Below, piece by piece: positions 38,837 through 50,799 of a stretch of 64,000 nucleotides of DNA. Each line of letters starts with the position of its first letter. The stretch's first letter is position 1. This stretch comes from Geosiphon pyriformis (taxonomy: Eukaryota > Glomeromycota > Glomeromycetes > Archaeosporales > Geosiphonaceae): NCBI GenBank assembly GCA_016748015.1, contig JAAOMT010000630.1, positions 352,708-416,707 of the forward strand. The letters are read 5' to 3'. The notes under the pieces are model-generated. The model was not told the DNA's origin and did no database searches. It saw nothing but the letters and a program-made list of their open reading frames with translations. The position numbers were made by a program, and so were the translations under genes.

Positions 38837-39373
38837 NNNNNNNNNNNNNNNNNNNNNNNNNNNNNNNNNNNNNNNNNNNNNNNNNNNNNNNNNNNNNNNN
38901 NNNNNNNNNNNNNNNNNNNNNNNNNNNNNNNNNNNNNNNNNNNNNNNNNNNNNNNNNNNNNNNNNNNNNNNNNNNNNNNNNNNNNNNNNNNNNNNNNNNN
39001 NNNNNNNNNNNNNNNNNNNNNNNNNNNNNNNNNNNNNNNNNNNNNNNNNNNNNNNNNNNNNNNNNNNNNNNNNNNNNNNNNNNNNNNNNNNNNNNNNNNN
39101 NNNNNNNNNNNNNNNNNNNNNNNNNNNNNNNNNNNNNNNNNNNNNNNNNNNNNNNNNNNNNNNNNNNNNNNNNNNNNNNNNNNNNNNNNNNNNNNNNNNN
39201 NNNNNNNNNNNNNNNNNNNNNNNNNNNNNNNNNNNNNNNNNNNNNNNNNNNNNNNNNNNNNNNNNNNNNNNNNNNNNNNNNNNNNNNNNNNNNNNNNNNN
39301 NNNNNNNNNNNNNNNNNNNNNNNNNNNNNNNNNNNNNNNNNNNNNNNNNNNNNNNNNNNNNNNNNNNNNNNNN
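38837..39373. other. Assembly gap (537 N)
   Basis: Unresolved bases between the retroelement-tail repeat and the upstream region of BTB gene F. The gap length may be an estimate. A repeat running into the gap is the likely reason the assembly broke here. Confidence 0.99.
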
Positions 39374-39375
39374 CA

Positions 39376-39840
39376 GCTGCCATTTCTGATAAGATCCAAA
39401 ATTTCTGTGATTTTTTTATTTGCGTTTATTATAAAAAGATCACTGAAATCTTTTGATTTGAAAAAATTGCGTGAATAGGTGAGCGAAAGATTTTGCGCGA
39501 TTTTCAATTGTCATTGTTTTACCTTAAAAGTGAACAATAACAATGAAATTTTTCTTTACGCGGGTGGTATTTTTATCTCTTGAATAGGTTAGAAATTAAA
39601 CCTGAAATCTCGGTAAAATAAGCAGATGATCAAATATCTCGTTGGATAAACCTTATTCAAGTCTTAGAAATCAGCACAATGCAAATTCTCAAAGTTGCTA
39701 ATTGGTTTGCTTTTATTCCCTCCAATAATAACTAATACCAATTTGCGCTGCAATGCATACCTTTTATACCTTAATAAAAATAGCAAAACAGCGAAGCCAA
39801 TTGTCACATTTAATAAAATCCAATTCGAAAAAAGTAACGT
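39376..39840 (+). repeat. Upstream block of gene F, direct repeat of 34780-35290
   Basis: Same landmarks in the same order as upstream of gene E, with small indels (an extra segment near 39445-39490). It marks a local duplication that placed two BTB genes in tandem. Confidence 0.8.
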
Positions 39841-39954
39841 TTGCGCTTCCATTTGAAAATAAAAAAAAAGATTGAAGTTTTTAATTAGGGCGAACTTAAA
39901 TTTAAACTGTTTAAAGTGCATAATATTTCTCCCAGCCTATTATTGGTTTTTGGC

Positions 39955-39961
39955 TATAAAA
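39955..39961 (+). promoter_or_regulatory. TATA box of BTB gene F
   Basis: TATAAAA within TTTTTGGCTATAAAAACTAT, 58 nt before the ATG at 40013. The preceding ~110 bp also match the region upstream of gene A, so the whole promoter segment was inherited from, or converted by, a gene-A-like copy. Confidence 0.65.
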
Positions 39962-40012
39962 ACTATCTAGCTCATAATTTTTTGTACAGAACCTAGGAAT
40001 AAGAAATTTGAT

Positions 40013-41493
40013 ATGTCTGATATTTCCGAATTTCAAAAAGAATTTTGCGCTGATATTGGGGAAATTCTTGAACAAAATAATACACATGATGTAATTATCT
40101 ACGTCGGTGAAGAGCCAAGCATTAAAGAATATAAAGCCCATTCTATTATATTATGTGCGAGGTCGCATTACTTTCTCACCGCTCTATCAGCTGATTGGGC
40201 AAAGAAAGAAGATGGAATCTTTGTGTTTAAAAAGCCGAACATTTTACCCAAAGTTTTTGAAGTTATCTTGAAGTATGCTTTCGAATATTTAGTATTTAAT
40301 TAATATTTTTAAAACATCGTTACCATTTGTTAAAACTTTTTCAAAACCTAAATAGATTTTTATACAGCGCAACTGTTGACCTGAAAAGTCAGGAAGCTCC
40401 AGAAATTTTGAAACTTTTAATTGCAGTTGATGAATTAGAATTGGATAATTTATCGGCTCATATACAACAATACTTGATCAAAGAGAAACATGAATGGTTA
40501 AACCAAAATTTCGTGCAAGCGCTTGATATTGTTTTCAGGCATGAAGCGTGTCACAGCCTCCGTGATTATTGTCTCGAGGCTATTTGCGCAAACCCGAAAT
40601 TAATTTTTGAATCAAAGAGTTTTCACTCTATCGACAGATCTATTCTTTTAATGCTCTTGAAACGGGATGACCTTGACATTGAAGAAATAAAAATTTGGGA
40701 GTATTTAATTGATTGGGGTACGGCACAACACACATCCTTGAAAAAGGAGGTTTCTAAATGGTCCCGAGAAGACTTCATCGCAGTAGCAGCTACCTTAGAA
40801 CCACTGCTACCTCTAATCCGATGGGGAGAGATTGAGTCATCTGATTTTCAGCACAAGGGTTTCTCTTATAAGCGGGTATTCCCCGAGCCTCTTTTTGACA
40901 ACATCATTGAGCATTATCTGAATTCGAGTATACCAATTCAATCTACTTTGAAACCTCGATTACCAGCTCAAATTGACTCCACTATAATTGATAAGAAGAT
41001 CGCAAGAGTAATCGGTAATTGGATAGCAGGAACGAACTCGATATCAGAGCAAAAGCATTCCTACAAATTTGAAAACTTGTTTCGCGCCAGTCGGGATGGA
41101 TTTGATAGTGGAAATTTTCATAGTAGATGTGATAACAAAGGACCTACATTCACTATCGTAAAGCTTTCATCAAACAATATTATTGTTGGCGGTTATAATC
41201 CTCTAAACTGGACCAGTAATATAGGTTATGAATATTCGAATTCTAATTTTATTTTTCAGTTTTCGGATTCGAGTAGTCAATCAGGGCTGATTGGTCGAAT
41301 TAAGGCCTATAACCAAAATGCTGTTTATAACCATCCTAGTTATGGACCAACTTTTGGTGGTGGAAATGATTTCCTTATAAATGGGACGTATTGGCGTCAT
41401 TCTGCAGAGAATAGTTATCCAAATATTTTTCCTTCCTTTAGTGTAGGTTTTAACCATCAGATGCAAGAATATGAAGTTTTTAGAGTTTTATAA
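40013..41493 (+). CDS. BTB-BACK-TLDc domain protein (gene F)
   Basis: Exon 1 is 40013-40272, exon 2 is 40356-41493, and the intron is 83 bp (GTATGC...AATAG), giving 465 residues with the family's domain order. The promoter, BTB (MSDISEFQKEFCADIG), BACK and early TLDc (EPLFDNIIEHYLN, LKPRLPAQIDSTIIDKK) match gene A. The last part, from about NDFLINGTYWRHSA to MQEYEVFRVL, matches genes B/D. This is the reciprocal of the tail arrangement in gene E. The frame is open throughout. AATAAA lies at 41553. Expected role as for gene A. Confidence 0.93.
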
Positions 41494-43261
41494 AGCATTT
41501 AACTTGACTTTTTCTCTCTAAAAAAATTACTAGTCTATGTTATCTTTTTACTAATAAATTCAATAATCATATCATAATATATTTCAAAATAATAGTAAAA
41601 TTAGGAATATAGAATATGTTTGAACACAGTAAAATTAAGGAAACAATATATTTTATACTTTTTATTATTTTTTTCCGCAAAAATCTTAAAGATTTTATAG
41701 TAGAAACGTTAAAGAAATGTAGAAATGAAAAACATATCTATAATTTAGGATTTTTTTATCACTTTTTATTAAACTGATATTAAAAACCCTCATGAAATAT
41801 TGGTTACTAAACTTTTTTCAAAACCTGCCATATTTAAGTAATCTACACTTATTTTTAACTATTAAGTATGATAAATATAAATATTTAATAATTACTTTTA
41901 TTAAAAATCAAATAAATTGTATTAAAATTCTAATAGAACTTACCAAAAAATAAAAAAAATTTGGTAAATACAATTAAATAAATCACAAAATTTTAAAACA
42001 AATTATGAATGGTATTTTAATGAAATAAACATAATCCATCAATAAACTTTATTAAAAAAAAAATTATTGCTAAATGATTAAACAAATAATAAATTAAACA
42101 ATGAATACAATTTAAAGAAATTTTGTAACTTAATAAATCTGTTTCTGTTACAATTTATTATCGTGAAAAAAATACATTAAAAAATTGAGCAAGCTTTCGA
42201 TTTAATTAAAATTTTTAAAAAAACTAAATATATTTTTAACTTGTTAAAAATTATAATATTTAATTTATAAAAAAAATTAATTTTTTCAGTTTTTACATTT
42301 AGTAATTTTGATAACCAAATCTTTATTTAATAAATAGGTTTTTATATAATTGTTTTTTATGATTGTTTAACAATAGAAATTTATTTTCAATTTTCTTAAT
42401 GCCTAATTTAATAACATCGAATTTTAAAAAGAACAATTTCAAAACATATAATTTTGCAAAGATATAAAAAAGATTAAAAGATATTTTAGTTTTTTTAAAA
42501 AAAATTTTAATACAATTAATAATTTTAATATTTTTGAAGTAACAAAATTTAAAAATAACACAACTTGTAATACGTTATTAATTTTTATATCAAAAAATAA
42601 ATTTTTTAAACTTTAATAATTCAGGAATAGCAAAAATAATAATATTCAAAATAATTTTTTTTTAAATATATTTATTTTAATATTGAAATAATATATAAAT
42701 GGTTTGAAATTTACGATATAAATAAATTTGATATACAAAATATATTAACTTTTATTATTATCTCAAATTGTTAAAATATAAAATATTTTTAATTAATAAT
42801 TGATCGCATTGTTGATAAATAAATTAATTACATTTAATAATATTTGATAATTAATAATTAATAAATTTAAAAATAAATAACAGTTCTTTGGTCTTTATTT
42901 TTATTAATCAATAATATTTTTTAACAAAGATTTGTGATTATACACTTTTAAAAGATTTACAAATGTTATCTTTATATTTTTTTTAATACTATTTTATGTT
43001 TAATAATAAACTTTGAAAAAAATAAAAGACTGAGAGAGAATTCTTAACAAATAAAAAGTTCAAGAATGTTAGAGAGAGCAGAAAATTTCCTTATTTACAT
43101 TGCATAAACGGGTAGAATTCAAATGACTGCAAAAGCGTAAAAGGGAGCTTGTCATTATCATTCCTATTTTAGTTAAATGAAAACCTGAATTGAGTCACAC
43201 TTTGGTGATTGCTAGTTTTGATAGCTCATTTAAAAATGGAATTTTCAGGTTTGATTATATT
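41494..43261. other. AT-rich intergenic sequence
   Basis: A short 3' flank of gene F, then low-complexity A/T to about 43020. 43020-43261 is the decayed 3' flank of the lipase pseudogene. No gene is seen. Confidence 0.5.
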
Positions 43262-44140
43262 CTAACGTAAGAGAAAATTAAAAGTTTTAAGAAAATAGCT
43301 TACCGGACTTTCTCTCAATATATCTTCATCATCCATCCCAAGACAATAAATTAAATCAAAACTATCACAATCGCATTGAGTTTTGATCAAGTATTTCGTT
43401 CCTGAATTTACATACATAGCGGGAATTTTATTACTCGTATGAAATTGGAATCTAGTAACTTGGTCATCCATTAAAGTAACTACTGTTAATTGATTGTTAA
43501 CATGTCTTGTAAATTCTATATTCCATGTACTCAAATACGACTTCAGTTGCTATGATAGAAAAAATTATTGTCAAGAGCATAAAATAAATTCGTCCTAAAG
43601 AAATGGGAGAAGTTCTAATTTTAGTTTTAAATTAAAATTCATAGAAATAGAATAAACAAATAAATTATGGAAGATACCTCTAATTTTGTGATCTTTTATA
43701 ATATGTGTTAATTGGCTGGGATTATACCTATTTTTTAAATATCCGGCTAATTCATGAAATCTCCCAATTATCCTTACGCCATAAATTCGTGTTGGCCATC
43801 GAAGTTTTTCTCGATATTTGATTCAGGTTGAGAGGCACAACTGCTGACTAATAATTTATTCACTTTTATCTGAGCCGTTTAGAAACTGCTTTAGCGTATC
43901 CTCTTACGCTTATTGTTTTGCTGAGTTTTTTCTATTATATTAGAATTTTTATCTAAATTAGTTTCGAAAATAATATTAAGTCGCTTCGACAAGTATTTGA
44001 CAATTTTGTTTGAATCACAGAATACAAAATTTTCTTATATATTCTCTGAATCATTCCAAATCTCTAGTTTAGATTTAACTAAGCTATATAGAAAAAATGC
44101 AAATATAGCGATAATACTGGGAAAATAAATGAAATAAGGA
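43262..44140 (-). pseudogene. Class 3 lipase pseudogene, catalytic core deleted
   Basis: A broken paralogue of the lipase at 46724-48184. Near 44040-44140 a counterpart of the N-terminal exon is readable (KLEIWNDSENI for AEIWNNSENI) but has no ATG and hits a stop. Near 43680-43760 HELAGYLKNRYNPSQLTHII followed by KDHKIR matches the end of exon 1. At about 43535 the text YLSTWN, from the start of exon 2, is joined directly to EFTRHVNNQL, from exon 3. The deletion therefore removes the whole nucleophile-elbow region. The exon-3 remainder still has the TLMDDQVTRF block and ends at a GTAAGC donor-like site. The fourth exon is not recognisable. Confidence 0.75.
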
Positions 44141-46723
44141 ACCAATTTGCTTAGTTATTGACTACTAAATTATAAAAATTTTTATTTTTCTTCACCCTTA
44201 TTTTCTCATTAATTTCTTTTGGTAAGCAAAATTTTAATCTTTATTGTTTAGTAAACAAGCAATGATAATATAAAATATTAATTTTTTTATTATAAATTAA
44301 ATAGCTCAATTTTGTTTTTGATTTACTGTACTAAACAGCAAAATAGTGATAATTTTATCCCTAACAAATTTTTGATAAAGTTTCCCATTGTTAAAAACAT
44401 TTTTTTCGGTATTTGAGCAAAGGTAATATGTATGATTTTTTACGGTCAGTTAAATTATGCTGTAACTATTAGTTATTGAAAAAGCGGAAAAGTAATTTGG
44501 AAAAGAATAATAGCTCAAAATTTAAAACTAATCGTAACAAGAAGGTAAAATATGCTTTAAAGTTAATGAAAAAGGGATATATAGTTTTGACAAAATATAG
44601 AAACGAATAAATTTAGAAGATTAATTATAATAAGCCAAACTTATAGCAGATGATCAAAACACAAAATACTTTACGATAATGATTTAATGTATGTATTTTT
44701 ATTTTCCCATCATACTCTTTTATTGGAATACTGTGCTTATCAATTACAATTTATCGAAATACTGAGAAGGGACGATGAATACCAAGTCGATGTTTACCCA
44801 ATTAAAATTTAGAGATTTATTTGTATCTCTTTGCAACATTAATAAACTCAAGGAGTTTAAATATATTTTATATAACATTGACAAAAAAAATAATATATAT
44901 TATTTTTTATTCTAGAACTCTCTATACTAGAAAACTAAACAATTTTTTCATCTGCAATGTTCATTATTTAACTACTTTGATAATATTTCGATCAACGGAG
45001 CATATACTGTGAAAGCAGTTTTGGAAAAGGAATAAAATTACTTTGAATTTTTCTTTAATTAAAATATTAAAATAAAAATCTAAAAAAAAACTTGGTTCTC
45101 CTTCAGTTTTCAATTTTAGTTTAGACATTAAATTATGAATTTAATAAATAGTGATTTGTAATTTTTGAAATTAAAATTATGAATTATGAAGCTTTTTAAA
45201 TTAAGCAAAAATCTATGGTTGTTTTGCTTTATTTGTTATCTAATCAGAAAGCCCTAGCATCTCTTCTACAAACTTTGGTTAGTCTTATTTGAAGAGATGA
45301 TGTAGCATATGCTAAAAAAGATGAACCTTTAAACTTTGTGCTGACTTGAAACTTGAAAATAAATTATTGCACAAAAATATTTTAAATACACGCAAACATT
45401 GGTTCCATGTCCAGTGAACCAATTTTCATGATATCAGCACGATAAAAGATGTTTTTCACAGTTTAAATAAATCAAAAGAAAGCAAGCAAACAGATAAACA
45501 AACAAGCAAACAAACAAATAAACAAACAAACAAAAAAAAAATAGTTTAACGTTTCTTTATACATTCATTCCCTTTCAAGATTAAATAAATAAAAAAATTA
45601 ATACCAAAGTTAATTTGACAACAATTTTTGTCAAATAATTATTTCCATGAAAAAGTAGTAATAATTTATTCACGTAATATACATGTATTAAGGGCTCTAC
45701 AAAATTTTTAACAAGTAAAAAATTTCTCGTTAATTAAACGTCATTAATTATTGAGTGTTAGTATTTATTCTTAACAGTTTGATTAAAAAAAATTTTTATA
45801 ATTTTTTTTGAAGCTCAATTTTTTGATTACATGATCCAAATTTTTTGGAGAACATGTTTTTTTTTATAAAGAAATAACAGGATAGAAATATTTAATTGTT
45901 AATAATAAATATTTTTTTTCTTAAATTGTATATATTGGTTGATATTGTCAAAAAAAAATTGTTGCATAAAGTAAAACCGAAAATAGAAAATGAAAAAAAA
46001 ATTTAAATTTTTTGTTTTATATATATATATATACAATCAATATAAATTTCTAATATTTTTTTTACAATATTTATTATTATTTAATTAAATTTTCAATTAA
46101 AAAAAGTTAATAAATTTTTAATTGTTTAATTTATTTATAAAAATATTGTATAACATAAAATATTTTATACATTAAAAGTAAAAAAAAAAAAAACTTTTTA
46201 AGAAAATTATTTTTTTCTAATAAAATGTAATAATCATGTTTATTAACTAATATCAAATTTTTATTTCATGCCTATATTTTAAAATTATAAACCCATTTTC
46301 AAAATTTATATTAAAAAATAGTTTTGTAATTTACAACATACAATTCAATTTTAATTTCTTAGTCATAATTTATAAAATAAAAGGTAAAAATTTTTTTAAA
46401 AATATAACTATTTAAGTCTATTTATTGAAATCTTTTAAGAAATTTCAAGTATTCAATTTTTAAAATATCAAGAAATTTTATATAAAACATATATATCTAG
46501 AATTTAACTATTTTGATATATATATATCTAAATAAAATATTATGTAAAAAGTTAAATGTCTAATATGAATTTTTATCGGGTATCATTGAAAAAATATTTA
46601 AAAACTTTTAAAAAAGCGATTTTTTTTAGATTTAGTAGCTCAAAATTTTAAAAACCAACCTCGCTCCCAAATTATTGTTTTTTTAATCGCAACTTTATTT
46701 AAAAAAATAGTAAACTACTCATT
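44141..46723. other. AT-rich intergenic sequence with AAAC microsatellite
   Basis: No gene is seen. 44141-45470 is moderately AT-rich. A CAAA-type microsatellite lies at 45477-45535. 45780-46620 is low-complexity A/T with a TA run at 46021-46034. Confidence 0.5.
45477..45535 (+). repeat. CAAA/AAAC microsatellite
   Basis: Imperfect four-base repeat (AAGCAAACAGATAAACAAAC and onward) of about 60 bp, ending in an A run. Confidence 0.85.
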
Positions 46724-48184
46724 TCAGTTCCTCAACATTAAAGAATGGTATTTATTATGTTTTTTTATATGACCATATGTATAACCAAAATAAGGACCAT
46801 CATATGTAAATTTGGGTTCATGTTCAGGTTGTGCATTATTACAATACTATAAAATAGAATTCCCCAATTTAATCCTAATCTAGCTTAAAAGAAAATCAAA
46901 ATTTTCAAGAAAATTGCCTACCGGATTTTCTATCAATATATCTTCATCTTTATCATCTATCACAGGACAATAAATTAAGTCAAACCTATCACAATCGCAT
47001 TGAGTTTTGATCCAGTATTCCATCCCTGGATGTACATACATAACGTGAGCTATATTACTCGTTTGGAATGGGAATCTAGTAATTTGGTCATCCATTAAAG
47101 TGACTCGGTATACTGTTAATTGATTGTTAACATGTCTTGCAAATTCCATATTCCCAATTCGTGGTAATCCAAAAGTATAGACAATAAAATTCTCAATTTT
47201 TGAAGAGAGCTCTTGAATCAGCAAGGCTGTAAATATTGCATATACTATATTTTTTAAAATGAAAAAAAAATTAAGAAATTCTACCACTACAACCAAAATA
47301 AAAATGTGTGCAGCAAAATATACCTCCTCCTAAGCGATGTCCAAGTAAATAAAGGCCTGTTTTTGTACTGGTATTTATCATATTCAATAAATATAATATT
47401 ATTTCATCTTTGGCTTCCAAGAAATCAGTATAAAAGATTTTATCAACCTTTGCATCTTCAATATCGGGATAAGATTTAAATATATTTTCTCGGTTTTTAT
47501 TCCATGTGCTCAAGTACCGAATTTCAGGGGCTATTATAGTAAATAACATTGTATGATGTGTAATATCAACTCTTCCTATAGAAAGTGGAGAAATTCTAAT
47601 TCAAAATTTTTAATTCAATTGACAGATACGGATTGAAAAGTTTAATTACAGAAAATACCTCTAATTTTGTAATCTTTTGTAATATATCTTAATTTATCAG
47701 GATTATAATTGTCTGCCAAATGTTTTGCGAATTGAGTAAATAAATTAATTTTTTTTTTGCCTTGAACTTGAGTTGGTTTCACAAGTTCTTTCTCCAATGT
47801 TGGTTCCATAAGTTCTTTCTCAAATTCAGAGTCAATATTTCTAGCTGATAAAATATCTCTTTTTGTTTGAGCTGATTGAAAACTATTTTGTCGTTTGTTT
47901 TTACACTTCTTTTGTCGAGTTTTTCCTAGAAATTTTTTAGAGGATAATCGGCAATAATTTTTAAAGATAATTTCTGTATTGAACTTTTTATCCTCATTCT
48001 TCTTGGAAATGATCTTTTGTTGTTTTGGAAAGGTTATAATAATTTTATTCCGATCGAGAGATGCTATTTTGTCTAAAATATTTTCTGAATTATTCCAAAT
48101 CTCTGCATTGGATTTGATTAAAATATATTGAAAATATTCAAATATAGTGACAATAATTAGAAAAATGATAAAGGAAGAAAACAT
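46724..48184 (-). CDS. Secreted-type class 3 lipase with catalytic Ser replaced by Arg
   Basis: Four exons are inferred: 47659-48184, 47324-47530, 46922-47226 and 46724-46846. Donors are GTATTT, GTATAT and GTAGGC; acceptors are AATAG, ACAG and ATAG. Phases match, giving 386 residues. It opens with a signal sequence or anchor (MFSSFIIFLIIVTIFEYF). A long Lys/Asn/Ser-rich stretch follows, then the lipase fold: FAKHLADNYNPDKLRYITKD, the elbow LLGHRLGGALLIQ, TFGLPRIGN, and RVTLMDDQITRFP with the usual Asp (291). The family elbow is GHSLGG. Here residue 241 is Arg (codon CGC at 47334-47336), one base from AGC Ser, so normal hydrolysis is not expected. The RGT oxyanion strand is also not evident and the catalytic His is unclear. 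Intact splicing suggests a pseudoenzyme or a very recent pseudogene. A broken paralogue lies at 43262-44140. Confidence 0.8.
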
Positions 48185-50793
48185 TTTGTTTAATTATCAA
48201 TTACTAAATCACACAAAAAATTAATATATATATATATTACTATATATATCTCAAGTATATTTTTGTTTAATCATTCTCCTTTATTAAGCAAACTTTAATC
48301 CCATTTTTTATTATGAGTTAATATTCTTTAATTTATAAAACATTTAAAAAATTGATGATTTAAACGAATTAAATTAGTTCAAATAATTAGCACGATTAAT
48401 ATTGGGTATCAAACATTCTAAACTATAGCCATTCGCATTTTGTATCATCCCTATCATATATTTGTGTTTAAAAAAAAGTTAATGATTTAATTGAATGAAA
48501 AACATTTTTTTTTGATTTTTAGAAATTTTCATAATGTCCAATTATTTACTTGTTTTAGTTTTTATGTATGTTAGTGTATTGTTTTTAAAAAAATATACTT
48601 TTATCAACATAACCAATTTCCAAAAAACTCTTTATTTTTCACATTATAAAAATTTCTATTTTTCCGAGATTAAATATGTTTAATGTTTATTTTAATTATG
48701 TCCAAATACAATAATTTTGTTTCCGACAAATTATAGAAAGGATTAATTAGAAAATAAATGAAGATTTTAACCAAATTATTTGATAATAATGATTAAATAT
48801 TTATATTTTCTTTTTTCTAAAATAATAATATAATTGTCAATTAAAATTTAATGAGTTTTAATTAATATAATGGCAAGGAAACGAATATCAGGCTTTTAGG
48901 AAAGCTAGTTTCACTTACCCTTCCCCTTTCCCCCTCCCCCCCAAAGATCGGAATATTATTAAATGATTAAACAATAGAAATCACTGACAGTCAGAAAGAG
49001 TGATTAGAAATAGTAATTGGTATTGATTAGATTAAAAAATTTTGTTAATAAAAAAAGCTGTATATATAATTATTGATAAACTATAATATTCTATAATAAT
49101 TATGCAAAGATTTTAGAATTTATAATACCAAAGAAAAAAATGAAATTATAATTTAATTAAAAAATATATTAAACAATATAATTACAATGTAACAAAAAAA
49201 TTAAACATTCTAGATTTAAGAGTTTTTATTATTTTAAGTGAGAATAATAAATAAATATGGATTGAAATATCATATGAATACAAGTCAATAATGAATAAAA
49301 AATTTATGTTTAAAATTTTTATCAGTTTAATCATTTACCTCGAATTATTATTAATGATTAGATGAATTTTTTTCTAAAGTTTTTAAAAATTGTAAAATTT
49401 TTATTTAGTTTAAAAAGTCAAAAATTTCTAAAATATTATTTATATTATCAAGGCAAAAAAATTTTTGAACCTTTGCACTTTTATGAATCTTGAGAGATTT
49501 TTAATATTAGAAAAGAAAAATGGAAAACTTTAAAGGGTGCATATATTTTATTCATATTGTATTATAAGTTAAAGAACCCACAATAAATTTTACAAATTTC
49601 TATCTCAAGATTTAAAAATCTTTTAATCGATCTTATAAAGTTTTTGATGATCTAAATGTTATGAAACAAGGAATCAGTTACAATATTATTATTATTATTA
49701 TAGGGTTTAAAGATCGAATTTAATTATTGATTAAATGAATTTTCTCGGATCGTTTATTATGACAATCTCGCGTTGTATAATTTTCTACATTTATATGAAC
49801 CTCAAAACATTTAGATTTCAAATAAATGGAAATCAATAAATAAAATATGATTCGATCAATCTTACCTGGTAAAATGAACGCAACCTGACTATACCTTTGA
49901 GATTGAAAAAATTAAAAAGTAAATATCAAAAATAGTTTTTCTTAAAGTTCAAGTTTTTTTTCTTTTACTTATTTTTATTCGCAAAAAGTTTTTGATAGAA
50001 ATATAAAATTAAAAATTATATCGTATTCACATGAATCTTGCATAATTGTAAAATATTTTAAACGACTCTAGGGTTTAAATATTGTCTAAGAATAAAATCA
50101 TGAGTTAGAGGATTTACTCAAAACAAATTTTTTTTAATAATAAAACAAATTTTAGAAAATTTAAAATAGATTTTATTTAATTTCATTCAACACTTTTTGA
50201 CATTAGATAATGGCTATTTTTATTTTTATTTCATTTAATTAATGATTAAAAACGTGGTATCGAGCAACAAAATTAATTCAACCTGTAATAAAAAATTCAT
50301 CATCTTAAATAAACTTTGCTTTCAATGTTTAAGAAAATTAATAAAATTTTTATAAAATCAAAGTTTAACATAATGTTGAGAATTTTTCTTGACAAAATTT
50401 TTAACGGTTAAGATTAATTGTCAACAAATTTTTTACATTCAAAAAAAGTTATCTACAAAAATTACTAACGTTACCCCTAAAATTATTTACAAACTCAAAA
50501 GTCTTTTGGCTAGTTTATTTTCACCCGATTGATTGTGCAAATTGTAAACAATTTTAATACAAATATTATCATTATTTTAATTGTATAAATAAATCTTTTA
50601 GAATATTTGTTGATCTTTGAAGCAACGTCGAGTTTCGAAATTTAAATTTAAATTTTTCCGATTCATCGATTATCAACATTCGAAATATCCTTTATCATTT
50701 TTCTTCTCTTATTCACAATTGACTTTAATTTCAAAAAAAAAATTTAAATAACGAATTTGTTTTTGAAACTCTAATTATTTCAGCTCTTATTGC
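48185..50793. other. AT-rich intergenic sequence with a C-rich tract
   Basis: No gene is seen. A striking C-rich tract lies at 48918-48942. The remainder is A/T-rich, with a short ATT run near 49690. Confidence 0.5.
48918..48942 (-). other. G-quadruplex-type tract (minus strand)
   Basis: The minus strand carries G-runs of 7, 5, 4 and 3 separated by 1-3 bases, which fits the classical four-run quadruplex pattern. It is isolated in sequence otherwise poor in G and C. It lies about 730 bp upstream of the lipase gene at 48184. Confidence 0.6.
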
Positions 50794-50799
50794 TTATTT

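Noticed and set aside
38770-39507. Two long minus-strand frames across 38770-39507
   Set aside because: They are produced by reading through the run of N; the real bases at each side do not form a gene.
44821-45012. 63-codon plus frame and similar short A/T-rich frames (12042-12227, 55849-56106, 62714-62920)
   Set aside because: Composed of Ile, Phe, Tyr, Lys and Asn as expected for random A/T-rich DNA, or antisense to LINE coding sequence.
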